Below are positions 1 through 8,938 of a DNA stretch of 64,000 bases, in pieces (position 1 is the first letter of the stretch; each line of letters starts with the position of its first letter). A program made the translations under genes and the position numbers. Source of the stretch: Vibrio sp. HA2012 (GTDB taxonomy: Bacteria > Pseudomonadota > Gammaproteobacteria > Enterobacterales > Vibrionaceae); contig NZ_PFXK01000003.1 of the NCBI RefSeq assembly GCF_002812955.1, forward strand, positions 124,001 through 188,000. Reading direction: 5' to 3'. Under the pieces are notes generated by a model, which was given only the letters and a program-made list of their open reading frames with translations, had not been told where the DNA came from and did no database searches.

Positions 1-78
1 AAGGCCATGTGGTGGATGGATGGCGATGACCTGACAGATCAACCTCTCACTTTTGTATACGGAGTTGTATCTATTTAG
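1..78 (+). CDS. C-terminal end of an unidentified protein (5' truncated)
   Basis: An open frame enters from the left window edge and ends at a TAG stop (76-78), leaving only 25 residues, rich in Trp, Asp and Met near the start (the fragment contains AMWWMDGDDL). That is too little to assign a family. The following 95 bases up to the next gene contain no clear terminator, so this gene and the next may be transcribed together. Confidence 0.4.
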   Translation, partial: KAMWWMDGDDLTDQPLTFVYGVVSI

Positions 79-173
79 TCTTCCCGACGGTATCCTTACC
101 CGGACGCCTCAAAAGATAGAGAATTGGCGTTATGAATTGTATTTTAAGTATCTGGAAAAGGTTGGGATGACTC

Positions 174-659
174 ATGTCTGATGTATCCACGAATGTAACG
201 AACTCACCACTATTGCAAACTGTACTCGACACCCTGAACTCTGGTTGGGGCTATACAATCGGAGGGATCCTTCTGATTGCTGCAGGTGGTTATTATGGTA
301 TTAAAAAAGCGAATACTCCCCGCTTTGTGATCAAGCAAATCCGCAGACGTAACCTTAAAGAGATGAAAAAACTCGGTGCCGAAAATACCGAAGTTATGGC
401 CGATCTGGATCAGTTGCTGGATTCGGTTGAATCTTATGCTACCAAACAAAAGATGACAGGTTCAGCCATGTCAGCTCTGCTGGCTCCACTACAACAATCC
501 GCCTCCGGCCAGTCAGGAAAAAATGCCTATCAGTCCATGGCTCATATCGCAAAAAGTATTGGTGATTCCGCACTTGCCGGAACCTTGCAACAAAAAGCCA
601 AACAAGTAAAAACCAGTTCTCCACTGATGGCCGGCCTGTTAAAACGCGCCGGGATCTAA
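174..659 (+). CDS. hypothetical single-pass membrane protein
   Basis: A 161-residue protein with one hydrophobic segment at about residues 25-46 (GYTIGGILLIAAGGYYGI), followed at once by a basic stretch (KQIRRRNLKEMKK). This predicts a membrane anchor with the C-terminal 110 residues in the cytoplasm. The rest is hydrophilic, Gln/Ser/Ala-rich and probably helical. I do not recognise the family. Codon use resembles the neighbours. The predicted start lies 10 bases after a GGGATGA stretch that can act as ribosome binding site. Confidence 0.65.
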   Translation: MSDVSTNVTNSPLLQTVLDTLNSGWGYTIGGILLIAAGGYYGIKKANTPRFVIKQIRRRNLKEMKKLGAENTEVMADLDQLLDSVESYATKQKMTGSAMSALLAPLQQSASGQSGKNAYQSMAHIAKSIGDSALAGTLQQKAKQVKTSSPLMAGLLKRAGI

Positions 660-664
660 CCTTA

Positions 665-693
665 TTTTTCTGCCGCCTCTGCGGTGGAAAAAA
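665..693. terminator. hairpin after the 174-659 gene
   Basis: TTTTTC-TG-CCGC, loop CTCT, GCGG-TG-GAAAAA forms an almost perfect hairpin directly after the stop codon. It is flanked by T on the left and A on the right, so it could end transcripts on either strand. It lacks a T-run on the right for the plus strand. Confidence 0.35.
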
Positions 694-731
694 CCTGCTA
701 ATTATTTTCTCAAAATTTGAAAATTTTTATT

Positions 732-764
732 GCGCAGATAGGGATCGGATATTACTATCTGCGC
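732..764. other. 10-bp inverted repeat in the decarboxylase leader
   Basis: GCGCAGATAG (732-741) and CTATCTGCGC (755-764) are perfect inverted copies separated by 13 bases. The dyad lies about 155 bases upstream of the lysine/ornithine decarboxylase start. It may be an operator or an RNA hairpin in the leader. Confidence 0.45.
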
Positions 765-772
765 GCTTCTTG

Positions 773-868
773 ATGATAGCCAATCCGAGTACATCACAGG
801 CTGTTTGTGACAAGGCGATAGAGCAACTATCCAAGAGTGACTTTGACTGCGGTTTCCGCGCTTATTGA
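773..868 (+). CDS. possible leader peptide upstream of the decarboxylase
   Basis: ATG at 773 opens a 31-codon frame that ends with TGA at 866-868 and has the C-terminus SDFDCGFRAY. The stop lies 6 bases before a 9-bp hairpin (875-898), which in turn precedes the decarboxylase ribosome binding site. This geometry is typical of nascent-peptide attenuators, as for the SpeFL leader of enteric ornithine decarboxylase, although there is no real sequence match to SpeFL. No good ribosome binding site precedes the ATG, so this is only a candidate. Confidence 0.25.
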   Translation: MIANPSTSQAVCDKAIEQLSKSDFDCGFRAY

Positions 869-874
869 CGCTCA

Positions 875-898
875 ACTTTTCATCATGGAATGAAAAGT
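875..898 (+). promoter_or_regulatory. leader hairpin next to the decarboxylase RBS
   Basis: ACTTTTCAT (875-883), a 6-base loop, and ATGAAAAGT (890-898) form a perfect 9-bp stem ending 10 bases before the GGAGG ribosome binding site (909-913) of the decarboxylase gene. Its position would let it influence translation initiation. Confidence 0.4.
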
Positions 899-918
899 GA
901 CTATCCTTGGAGGTGGCT

Positions 919-2109
919 ATGACACACACCGTGTTAGACTTTTCTGCTTTCTCATCTTCAGCTCTTACTGCTGAAGAAACCCAACTTATTGAATCTTCTG
1001 TTGCACAATTCGGTGCTCCGTTGCTTTTACTGGACTGTGATATTGTCAGACAACAATATCAAGCACTGAGTAATGCATTGCCGAACGTAACGCTGCACTT
1101 TGCTCTGAAGCCATTACCACACCCGGCAGTAGTAAGAACTTTACTGTCAGAAGGTGCCAGCTTTGATCTGGCCACCTCCGGTGAAGTTGCATTGGTTGCA
1201 GCACATAACGTACCGGCAGAAAAAACCATTCATACTCACCCGATTAAGCGTGATCAGGATATCCGGGATGCACTGGCTTACGGATGCAGTGTATTTGTGG
1301 TTGATAACCTGAATGAACTGGAAAAATTTATTGCATACAAAGACGAAACTGAACTGCTTGTCCGTCTGAGTTTCCGTAATGCAGAAGCATTTGCTGACTT
1401 ATCCAAAAAATTTGGCTGTAGTCCGGAATCAGCGATACAAATTATGACGAAGGCAAAAGAACTTGGTATCCGTATCAAAGGGTTGTCTTTCCATGTCGGC
1501 TCACAAACTGCAAGCCCGCAAAAATATGTTGATGCGATTAACGTTTGTAATGAACTGATGCATAAAGTGGTTTCTCTTAACTTACCAGCACTGAGCACTC
1601 TGGATATCGGCGGTGGTTTCCCTGTCAGCTATTCAGACCAGATGATGCCAATTGATGAATTCTGTGAGCCAATTAATGACGCTCTGGCACAACTACCCGA
1701 AACTGTCATGGTTCTGGCAGAGCCCGGACGGTTTATCGTGGCACAAGCTGTCACCAGCGTCGCTTCTGTTATGGGCCAGGCTGAGCGGGACGGAAAAACC
1801 TGGTACTATCTGGATGATGGTATCTATGGTTCTTTCAGCGGACTGATGTTTGATTCAGGTAATTATCCGCTTGTAACACTGAGACAGGACACAGAGCGTT
1901 ATCCGAGCGTACTTGCCGGGCCGACTTGTGACAGTATTGATGTGGTATCAGAAAACATTATGCTGCCAAAACTGGAAAACGGTGATCTCATTATTGGCCG
2001 CATGATGGGCGCCTACACCAGCGCAACGGCCACTGACTTTAACTTCTTTAAACGTGCTCAATGCATTGTATTAAATGAAGCGACAAGTAAAGAAGTACTA
2101 ATGGGATGA
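919..2109 (+). CDS. PLP-dependent lysine/ornithine decarboxylase (fold III)
   Basis: A 396-residue cytoplasmic enzyme of the eukaryotic-type ornithine decarboxylase family (alanine racemase fold), removing CO2 from ornithine and/or lysine to give putrescine or cadaverine. Visible landmarks: the PLP lysine in FALKPLPHP (K64), the His of HVGSQT, the phosphate-binding glycine loop DIGGGFP, EPGRFI, and the C-terminal GPTCDSID holding the catalytic Cys and Asp. The start at 919 is chosen because GGAGG (909-913) lies 5 bases upstream; a TTG at 907 would place the ribosome binding site inside the gene. The family includes the characterised Vibrio vulnificus bifunctional lysine/ornithine enzyme. A structured leader precedes it. 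The polyamine theme recurs with nspS/mbaA at 30-34 kb. Confidence 0.9.
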   Translation: MTHTVLDFSAFSSSALTAEETQLIESSVAQFGAPLLLLDCDIVRQQYQALSNALPNVTLHFALKPLPHPAVVRTLLSEGASFDLATSGEVALVAAHNVPAEKTIHTHPIKRDQDIRDALAYGCSVFVVDNLNELEKFIAYKDETELLVRLSFRNAEAFADLSKKFGCSPESAIQIMTKAKELGIRIKGLSFHVGSQTASPQKYVDAINVCNELMHKVVSLNLPALSTLDIGGGFPVSYSDQMMPIDEFCEPINDALAQLPETVMVLAEPGRFIVAQAVTSVASVMGQAERDGKTWYYLDDGIYGSFSGLMFDSGNYPLVTLRQDTERYPSVLAGPTCDSIDVVSENIMLPKLENGDLIIGRMMGAYTSATATDFNFFKRAQCIVLNEATSKEVLMG

Positions 2110-2182
2110 CATCTGTCAGATGACAGATACACACACCAGCAGACTGGTAGCAATCTTTGTCGCTGCCAGTCTCTCTCCTTGC

Positions 2183-3007
2183 TTACGCTAACAGATTATC
2201 TATCCAGCGGGCAGCCAGATGTGGCCACTGATCGTGAGTCCCTGATGTGTCACGTAATGCAAACCCGTGTGGTGCTTGCGGATAGATATGTGCTTCGACA
2301 TCCCCTCCGTTCTCTTGCGCTGTTTTTATCATATTCAAAGCATGATCAACCGGTACCGACTGGTCGTGCAGTGCATAAACCAAAAAAACCGGTACAGACG
2401 GAATTGCATGTGGTTCATTCTGAATACCTATTGCCCATGCATCATAAAAATTCTGCTTTTCTGCAGGAGGATAATCCGGTTTACCTACCGGAGACTTATA
2501 TTTTCGGTGATTAGCATTAATAGGCGCATAGGCAATCAATGCACCTTTTGCAGCCAGCGGGTTTTTCTGGCATGCCATAACACCGGCCAAATGCCCCCCG
2601 GAAGAAAGTCCGACATGAAGCAGAGGTAATTCACTTCTTCCTTTAATAAAATCCAGACAAGCCAGCCCATCCTGCAACGCAATATCAGCCGGATAAACAC
2701 CACCGGAATTATCTTCTGCACCAGGCAACCTGTGTGTTACAACATAAGCATCGATACCCATTTCAGCCAGCCACAGTGCAACCTCTACTCCTTCTTTATC
2801 ATAAACTAGCTCAAGATAACCGCCACCACCATACACCAGTGCCTGTGCGCGGGCAGGCTTTCTGGCACGAAAATAATGCAGTTCTAAACGTGTAACCTGA
2901 GTGTAATATCTGTTCGGCCATTCACCTTGCAGATGATTGGCATCACCTTCAGTAGTCAAACAAAACTTCTCATCCGGAGACACCATATCAGTCATAGGAA
3001 ATTGCAT
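2183..3007 (-). CDS. alpha/beta hydrolase (carboxylesterase type)
   Basis: A 274-residue cytoplasmic alpha/beta-hydrolase. The oxyanion-hole loop YGGGGY sits at about residues 59-64, the nucleophile elbow GLSSGG places the catalytic Ser at 135, followed by Asp215 (LHDQSVP) and His247 (APHGFAL). This layout matches the BD-FAE/esterase-lipase group that cleaves small esters. There is no signal peptide. It is transcribed convergently toward the decarboxylase and divergently from the IclR regulator gene, which may control it. The substrate is unknown. Confidence 0.8.
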   Translation of the reverse strand: MQFPMTDMVSPDEKFCLTTEGDANHLQGEWPNRYYTQVTRLELHYFRARKPARAQALVYGGGGYLELVYDKEGVEVALWLAEMGIDAYVVTHRLPGAEDNSGGVYPADIALQDGLACLDFIKGRSELPLLHVGLSSGGHLAGVMACQKNPLAAKGALIAYAPINANHRKYKSPVGKPDYPPAEKQNFYDAWAIGIQNEPHAIPSVPVFLVYALHDQSVPVDHALNMIKTAQENGGDVEAHIYPQAPHGFALRDTSGTHDQWPHLAARWIDNLLA

Positions 3008-3258
3008 ACCATTCCTTATCAGTTAGTGATTTATTGTAGATATCATTCCCGTCCGCAACCAAAAAGTAAACAGCGTTTTATATTTTTTGTATTAATACAA
3101 TCAAAATCACACACACAGCATTAAAGCATCCTCTCACCATAAAAAAATAATTTATCATTTTTATATTGGCATTTTTCCATAAAATGATAATATCGATGTA
3201 TAAAGTAATTACTTATTCCCATTTTTTGAGAAAACAAAGTCAGGCGGAACATATACCT

Positions 3259-3975
3259 ATGAGCAACAAAAATGACAAGGCACTACATATACTGACGCAA
3301 ATTGCGACCTATACCGGTTCGATCAGTATTAAAGAACTCAGTGCCGACCTCAAAATGCCTCTGAGTAGTGTTTATAGGTATATCGCCTTGTTGAAAGAGT
3401 GGAATCTGGTAGAAGAAGAGCCATACAGTAAGAAAGTGTATATAGGTTCGACCTCCCTGCTGTTATCGCAGAATTATCAGCGTAACTGCGACATTGATGC
3501 AGAAATCGATTCTGTGCTGAAACGGCTGACAGATGCCACCGGTGAAACAACCGCATTTATGGTGCCTTCCGGCTACCATGCCATGTGTATTGCGACTCAT
3601 GAAAGCAGTGAAGCACTGCGCTGTTCATTTGAAATTGGTCAGACACAGCCCTTGTGTCGGGGAGCATCGTCAAAGGTGATCCTGACGTATATGTCCGAAG
3701 AATGGCAGAAAAAAATCGCCGATTTTTATGGGTTCGATATTACAGGCAATACATGGAGAGATGGGCTGAAAAAGATCAGGGAAGAACGGTATGCCGTCAG
3801 TTCATCAGAAATTAATAATGGAGTTATCGGTATCAGCGCTCCGGTTATCAGACGTAACCAGCTTGTGGGGGCTTTAACTATTATGGCTCCGGGAGAAAGA
3901 GCGCATTCACTGCAACAGAGACTGATCGATTCAGTAAAAGAAGCAGCGATATCGTTGAGTAAGGAGAATGGGTAA
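3259..3975 (+). CDS. IclR-family transcriptional regulator
   Basis: A 238-residue regulator. The N-terminal winged helix (about residues 1-65; KELSADLKMPLSSVYRYIALL is the recognition region) is followed by the IclR effector domain (about 70-235), with the typical GETTAFMV, LCRGASSK and GVIGISAPV stretches. The upstream in-frame ATG at 3166 would add 31 residues that do not look like IclR, so the start is placed at 3259. The stop codon overlaps the start of the next gene (TAATG at 3973-3977), implying translational coupling. IclR proteins often govern small-carbon or aromatic catabolic genes; the divergent esterase is a possible target. Confidence 0.85.
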   Translation: MSNKNDKALHILTQIATYTGSISIKELSADLKMPLSSVYRYIALLKEWNLVEEEPYSKKVYIGSTSLLLSQNYQRNCDIDAEIDSVLKRLTDATGETTAFMVPSGYHAMCIATHESSEALRCSFEIGQTQPLCRGASSKVILTYMSEEWQKKIADFYGFDITGNTWRDGLKKIREERYAVSSSEINNGVIGISAPVIRRNQLVGALTIMAPGERAHSLQQRLIDSVKEAAISLSKENG

Positions 3976-4865
3976 TGTTTAACAATATTAAAACTTATAT
4001 CGCCAAGAAAAGAGCTTTGTTTCAAGATCATTCCGTACTGCTGATCGGAACCTGCTTTAAATCAATTGAAGATCAGTTCTGGTTTGAAGATGCGGAACAA
4101 GCGATCGAGTACAGTTACTACTGGTATGAAAGTAGTGAGAAAAGTTCAGCTGTACCGCTGAAGAATGGCGGATATTACCCTGTGGTCACCGATAATTCGT
4201 CTGATATTATTCAGTTCTGTACACATATAGATAATGCAGTTATCCGGCATCACTTTCCTATTGTGATCTCCAATTGCAGCCAGAGCTTCACCACGTATTT
4301 GTCTAATGATGATATACCAGCTACCGGTATCATTAATATCAGCCATAAACTCGATATTACATCCGGTAAAACATTTGAGCCACTGGAAAATTATCTTTCC
4401 AACTTTTCCGGCAGAAACAACGTCAGTATGCTCAATCTGGGTGTTGATGAAAATAACACTCTGCCCGGAGAACTGGCTATGGCCCAAAACATGGGTATAA
4501 ACTGGGTAAATAATCTGCAGCTTAATCTACTCAATGAAAGTAACATTTTTAAAGCAATTGATGAGGTTACACGCAATTATGACTCTGTAGCACTGAATAT
4601 AGACTTAAGAGCCATAGTCAGGGGAATAAGAACAACACCTCCGTATGCACTGGAAACAGATGTGGTACTTAAAGCTATCTCCTACTGCCTTAATTCAGGG
4701 AAAGTAAGGTTTCTCCAGTTAACCGGCGATACGGAAGAGCTGGTATTTTCCAGAGAAACCAAGAAAGTTCTGGATACGGTCAGAACCGACTTTTCGCATG
4801 TTTGTACAGATCTTCATACTCAACCGCAGTATGATGCCATGAAAAATCTGTCGTCATGCCATTAA
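3975..4865 (+). CDS. ureohydrolase-fold protein with lost metal ligands (pseudoenzyme)
   Basis: A 296-residue protein that tracks the arginase/formimidoglutamase fold but has lost most Mn ligands. The GGDHS block appears as ISNCSQSFT, the INFDAHFD block as IINISHKLDI, and the S-x-D-x-D block as LNIDLRAI, followed by a family-like RGIRTTPPYALETD. Only isolated Asp residues remain, so catalysis by the usual binuclear mechanism is unlikely. It is translationally coupled to the IclR gene (shared TAATG; AAGGAG at 3961-3966), which suggests a partner or effector-binding role. The 3' end overlaps glgA on the other strand by 86 bp. The fold assignment is by eye. Confidence 0.6.
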   Translation: MFNNIKTYIAKKRALFQDHSVLLIGTCFKSIEDQFWFEDAEQAIEYSYYWYESSEKSSAVPLKNGGYYPVVTDNSSDIIQFCTHIDNAVIRHHFPIVISNCSQSFTTYLSNDDIPATGIINISHKLDITSGKTFEPLENYLSNFSGRNNVSMLNLGVDENNTLPGELAMAQNMGINWVNNLQLNLLNESNIFKAIDEVTRNYDSVALNIDLRAIVRGIRTTPPYALETDVVLKAISYCLNSGKVRFLQLTGDTEELVFSRETKKVLDTVRTDFSHVCTDLHTQPQYDAMKNLSSCH

Positions 4866-6255
4866 GGATCAATCGGTTGATAGCCGCTCGGTCATTACGA
4901 TAGATAGAGCCAGCCCATCGCAACGTTCCTCTCAAAGCATCCGGATACAGGTCGTAGAACTTGAATCCGGTTGCTTTATTAATATTACTGGCGGAATAGT
5001 TATTCACCGTATCTTCAAGGCCACCGGTTGATCGGACAATAGGTACCGTGCCATATCGCATACTGTACATCTGATTCAGCCCACAAGGCTCATACCGGGA
5101 AGGCATGACAAAGAAATCTGAACCGGCCTCAACCATATGCGCCAGTTTATTGTTATAACCTATATAGCAACCAAACTTACCCGGATAGTCACGGGCATAA
5201 TCAGATAACGCAGATTCCTGCCACTGCTCTCCCGCTCCGACAACAACAAACTGAACATCATCCTCCTCCAGCATTTCAGCAATAGATTCGATAAAAACAT
5301 CCAGTCCTTTCTGACCGGCAAGCCGCGAGACCACACCATAGACAGGAACATCCGGCCTGATTGCCAGGCCAAACTCTTTTTGCAGTGCTTCCTTACACAC
5401 AACCTTACCTGACAAATCCTGCGCTGAGTAATTTTGAGGGATCAGAGAATCGGTCCGCGGATCCCATTCATGAATATCAATACCATTGATAATACCCCGT
5501 AGTTTACCCTGCACTGCTCTGTGCTGAAGTGAGTTTTGCAGGCCAAAACCGTACTCACGGGAGAGAATCTCCTCGGCATAAGTCGGACTAACCGTTGTCA
5601 CAATATCCGCAGTCAATACACCGGCCTTTAAGAAATTCATCTGGTCATAGAACTCCAGACACTGAAAATTGAAGTAATCCCAACCCAAACCGGTCCAATA
5701 CAAATTTGATTTATGAAACACCCCCTGATAGCCGATATTATGAATCGTCATTACAGATTTAGTATCACTGAACTGCTCATAAGAATCATACAGATGGCTT
5801 TTCAGATAAACATTGCATAATGCCGTATGCCAGTCGTTTGCATGCAGCACATCAACCTTGATACCCAGAGCCAGTACCGACTGCATAATCGCCCGGCTGA
5901 AAAAAATAAAACGTTCAGGATTATCTGCATATTCACTTCCGCCCCAGTCATACAGTTTTGGCCGGTCGAAATATCTGTCGCACTCGATAAAATAGAACGA
6001 CAAGCTATCGCTGATTTTATGCCGCCGGATACGTCCCCACTGTTCATGTCCGTCTCCCATAGGAACGCCCAACAAGTCATAAATCAGCTCTGTATCCGTA
6101 CATCGTTCCCCCATAACCTGAGGATAATATGGCATAAAAACCGATACGTGATGACCGTTCTCAGCCAACGCATAAGGCAGAGAATAAGAGACATCCGCCA
6201 GTCCTCCGGTTTTTGCATATGGCGCAGCTTCACTCGTAGCCCAGACTATGTTCAT
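4780..6255 (-). CDS. glgA: glycogen synthase (ADP-glucose type)
   Basis: A 491-residue GT5 glucosyltransferase that extends glycogen from ADP-glucose. The N-terminal Rossmann domain starts with the ADP-glucose-binding motif KTGGLADV (K15). The C-terminal GT1-type domain has VSRLAGQKGLD and the catalytic-site region SRYEPCGLNQMYSMRYGT. The ribosome binding site GAGGG lies 8 bases upstream of the ATG. The gene follows a sensor-kinase gene by 23 bases on the same strand, an unusual setting since glgA normally sits with other glg genes. Its last 86 bp overlap the convergent ureohydrolase-like gene. The other glycogen genes are not in this window; a GH13 amylase lies at 40-41 kb. Confidence 0.95.
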   Translation of the reverse strand: MNIVWATSEAAPYAKTGGLADVSYSLPYALAENGHHVSVFMPYYPQVMGERCTDTELIYDLLGVPMGDGHEQWGRIRRHKISDSLSFYFIECDRYFDRPKLYDWGGSEYADNPERFIFFSRAIMQSVLALGIKVDVLHANDWHTALCNVYLKSHLYDSYEQFSDTKSVMTIHNIGYQGVFHKSNLYWTGLGWDYFNFQCLEFYDQMNFLKAGVLTADIVTTVSPTYAEEILSREYGFGLQNSLQHRAVQGKLRGIINGIDIHEWDPRTDSLIPQNYSAQDLSGKVVCKEALQKEFGLAIRPDVPVYGVVSRLAGQKGLDVFIESIAEMLEEDDVQFVVVGAGEQWQESALSDYARDYPGKFGCYIGYNNKLAHMVEAGSDFFVMPSRYEPCGLNQMYSMRYGTVPIVRSTGGLEDTVNNYSASNINKATGFKFYDLYPDALRGTLRWAGSIYRNDRAAINRLILNGMTTDFSWHHTAVEYEDLYKHAKSRF

Positions 6256-6278
6256 TATCTAATCCCTCAAATATATTA

Positions 6279-8687
6279 TTAGCGAATATTATGTTCTTTT
6301 TTCATTTGCCAGACGATATCCAAAGCCTGTTCGAAGTCATAGACAGCGATACATTCTGCCAGCCGGGTATTCCATTCAGGGAAAATTCGGCCCAGATATT
6401 CTTTATTGGCAAAATAACAGGACTCCGATTCCAAATCACTTTCATTGAGTAGGACAGACAATCTGTCGAGCTTTAAAGACAGCTCTTGAATATCGACATT
6501 TTTAAATTCCGGCACAGGTTCTCCCTGACTAATGCCAGGGGAATGCTCCAGCCTGCAATCGGCTTCAGCAGGTGAAGAGCGTTCAGATTTAACATCGAGT
6601 GTCAGCCAGAATGTACTGCCATCACCCGGCTTACTTTTAACTCCAACCTTTCCTCCCATGATATAAGCGATATGCTGACAAATCGCTAACCCCAACCCCG
6701 AGCCGCCATATCTGCGGGTTGTGGAAGCATCCGCCTGCTGAAAACTATCAAATACCTTTTCCTGATCATCTTCAGACAACCCGATACCGGTATCCTGCAC
6801 CGAAAAATACAATCCAACCATATCTTCTGACTGAGTGATCACTCTGACCGACATAGTGATACTGCCGGTATCAGTAAATTTAATGGCATTAGACACATAG
6901 TTTAATAAAATCTGCTTAATTCGGAGTGGATCACCATTCAAAAATGGCGGTATACCCTTATCTATCTGGATATTAAAATTCAACCCTTTATCTTTCGCTT
7001 TATGCTCAAAAATGTCATAAACATCCTGAACTATTGATTCCATATCAAACTTAATCTGTTCAAGTTCTATTTTACCTGAATTTATTTTTGACAAATCCAG
7101 GATGTTGTTTATTAAAGATAAAAGATGCCTTCCAGACTTTTCAATTTTAGAAATATATTTACGTTGCTCTAGTGTCAGACCATCCTCAAGAAGAATATTC
7201 GACATACCGAGGATAGAATTCATAGGTGTTCTTATCTCATGACTTATATTAGATAAAAATTGACTTTTAGCATAGTTGGCCTTTTCCGCTTCAATTTTAG
7301 CATTTTTAAGCTCACTGGTGAGCTTGTCCAATTTCCCCCCCATGCTAGTAATCGAACGGGATGTTTCATTAATTTCTCTGATCAAAAAATCTTTATACGT
7401 CAGGTTAAATTCTCCATTACTGACTCTGGATATCATTTCCTGTATTTCCAGAAGAGGATCAGCAATTAATTTACTCATTCGTTTCGATGAAAACCATATA
7501 TAAATTATAAATAATGTATAAAAACCAACCAATCCCATAATAAGAATATAACCAATATTACGGAACCTATCTTCCAGCGCCCGGGATTCCGCATACATAT
7601 CACCTTCATCCACTATCAGCAGCAGTTTCCACTCCGTTTCTGGTATCGTTGCCCAGGCCGTAAGTTTATCACTGCCGTTCAGTGTCAACTCTCTGAATCC
7701 TTCCGCCTGTTTTCCAAGTGCGGAGCCAAGATTTTTGGTATCACTACGTTTATATAAATTAAACTGTTCTGGTTTGAAAATTTCTTTTGTTATTGCCTGT
7801 TGGTATGTGTAATCCGTTAATTCTTTCACACCAAAATCCTGCTCACCTTTTGGGGGAAGAGCCATAATATTACCATTCTGACTTGTCAGTATTGCATACC
7901 CACCCCATGGAACTTTCAATTTTTGAATACTATCAACAATGGTACCAACTGTAATATCCAAACCGACAACACCTTCAAGAAAATTTTTATTATAAACCGG
8001 TGCAATCGATGACATCATCCACCCCTGACCGGCAGGATCAATATACACATCCGTCCAAACTGATTTACGCTTCGGATTAAACTCATCTGTTGCCAAATAG
8101 TAAAAATTATACTCAGGTATATTCATATCTGGTGGATATTGATCGATGGTTAAAAACCATGGATATATTCTATTATATGAATCCCAACCATTAAAATAAA
8201 CCGCTGCCACAAGTTCATTATTTGATTTTATTTCTTTCATCAATGGGTCAAGTCTGGCCAGCTTATATATTTTAGCTCTATCCTTACCGTTATCTTTTAT
8301 GTAAGAAGAATAAAATGATGCAGCTCCGCCTAAATCTTCTTTTGAATACAATACACCATTGTCACTCAAAACCAGATTCGTATCTTCCTTTTGATTAAAA
8401 TCAATATCGTCTGCAAATACTCTTTCGGTCTCATTTTTATATAAATTGGTCAGATTGGAGATAGAAATAAGTTTCTCTCTGATAATCGAGGCTTCTCTTT
8501 CGGCGGAATTTTTTAATTCAGCATTAGCCTGAGTATAGATATAGCTCATATTCTCTGAGCTTATCAGATGGTTACTGAGCAGATAAGTCGCAATCAATAC
8601 AGATTCAACCAGAACCAGTGGTATCAGGCCACTCCTGACCATTGCCTTCCACATCCATGACTGGGTATTCATCTCATTCTTTCGCAT
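6279..8687 (-). CDS. membrane sensor histidine kinase with Cache sensor
   Basis: An 802-residue kinase. TM1 at about residues 18-40, a large periplasmic dCache-like region (about 45-375) with [16 protein letters not shown]2 at about 380-400, a HAMP-like linker, then HisKA with [11 protein letters not shown] (H483) and HATPase_c with N box [10 protein letters not shown]1 DTGIGL and G2 GGSGLGLAI. After the ATPase domain comes a tail of about 75 residues resembling the C-terminal helix bundle of hybrid kinases (FDFxxAL pattern, here [10 protein letters not shown]), but no receiver or HPt domain is present. The start is set at 8687 because AGGA sits 6 bases upstream; a GTG at 8702 is also in frame. 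It is co-directional with glgA 23 bases downstream. No response regulator gene is adjacent. Confidence 0.88.
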   Translation of the reverse strand: MRKNEMNTQSWMWKAMVRSGLIPLVLVESVLIATYLLSNHLISSENMSYIYTQANAELKNSAEREASIIREKLISISNLTNLYKNETERVFADDIDFNQKEDTNLVLSDNGVLYSKEDLGGAASFYSSYIKDNGKDRAKIYKLARLDPLMKEIKSNNELVAAVYFNGWDSYNRIYPWFLTIDQYPPDMNIPEYNFYYLATDEFNPKRKSVWTDVYIDPAGQGWMMSSIAPVYNKNFLEGVVGLDITVGTIVDSIQKLKVPWGGYAILTSQNGNIMALPPKGEQDFGVKELTDYTYQQAITKEIFKPEQFNLYKRSDTKNLGSALGKQAEGFRELTLNGSDKLTAWATIPETEWKLLLIVDEGDMYAESRALEDRFRNIGYILIMGLVGFYTLFIIYIWFSSKRMSKLIADPLLEIQEMISRVSNGEFNLTYKDFLIREINETSRSITSMGGKLDKLTSELKNAKIEAEKANYAKSQFLSNISHEIRTPMNSILGMSNILLEDGLTLEQRKYISKIEKSGRHLLSLINNILDLSKINSGKIELEQIKFDMESIVQDVYDIFEHKAKDKGLNFNIQIDKGIPPFLNGDPLRIKQILLNYVSNAIKFTDTGSITMSVRVITQSEDMVGLYFSVQDTGIGLSEDDQEKVFDSFQQADASTTRRYGGSGLGLAICQHIAYIMGGKVGVKSKPGDGSTFWLTLDVKSERSSPAEADCRLEHSPGISQGEPVPEFKNVDIQELSLKLDRLSVLLNESDLESESCYFANKEYLGRIFPEWNTRLAECIAVYDFEQALDIVWQMKKEHNIR

Positions 8688-8938
8688 ATTAATTCCTGCC
8701 ACTTCTCTATGCTTACGCCTGCCACAATGCTCGTTCTTATCCGTTTAAAAACCGACATGGTTTAGTATAGCCCACCGGATATCTCTGAAATGTAATGGAC
8801 ACGCCAAAACTATACATCTACAAACTATTTAGTTAACATATAATTAAATTATACACAACATATTGATATATTCTGTTCGTCCGTATAGAAACCGATGTGT
8901 ACAGTGTTACTTTCCTGTTAAAAAATAGATGATTTCAT

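Noticed and set aside
773..868. Homology of the decarboxylase leader frame to the enteric SpeFL arrest peptide
   Set aside because: Only vague resemblance at the C-terminus; the SpeFL signature is absent, so it is reported as an unrelated candidate.
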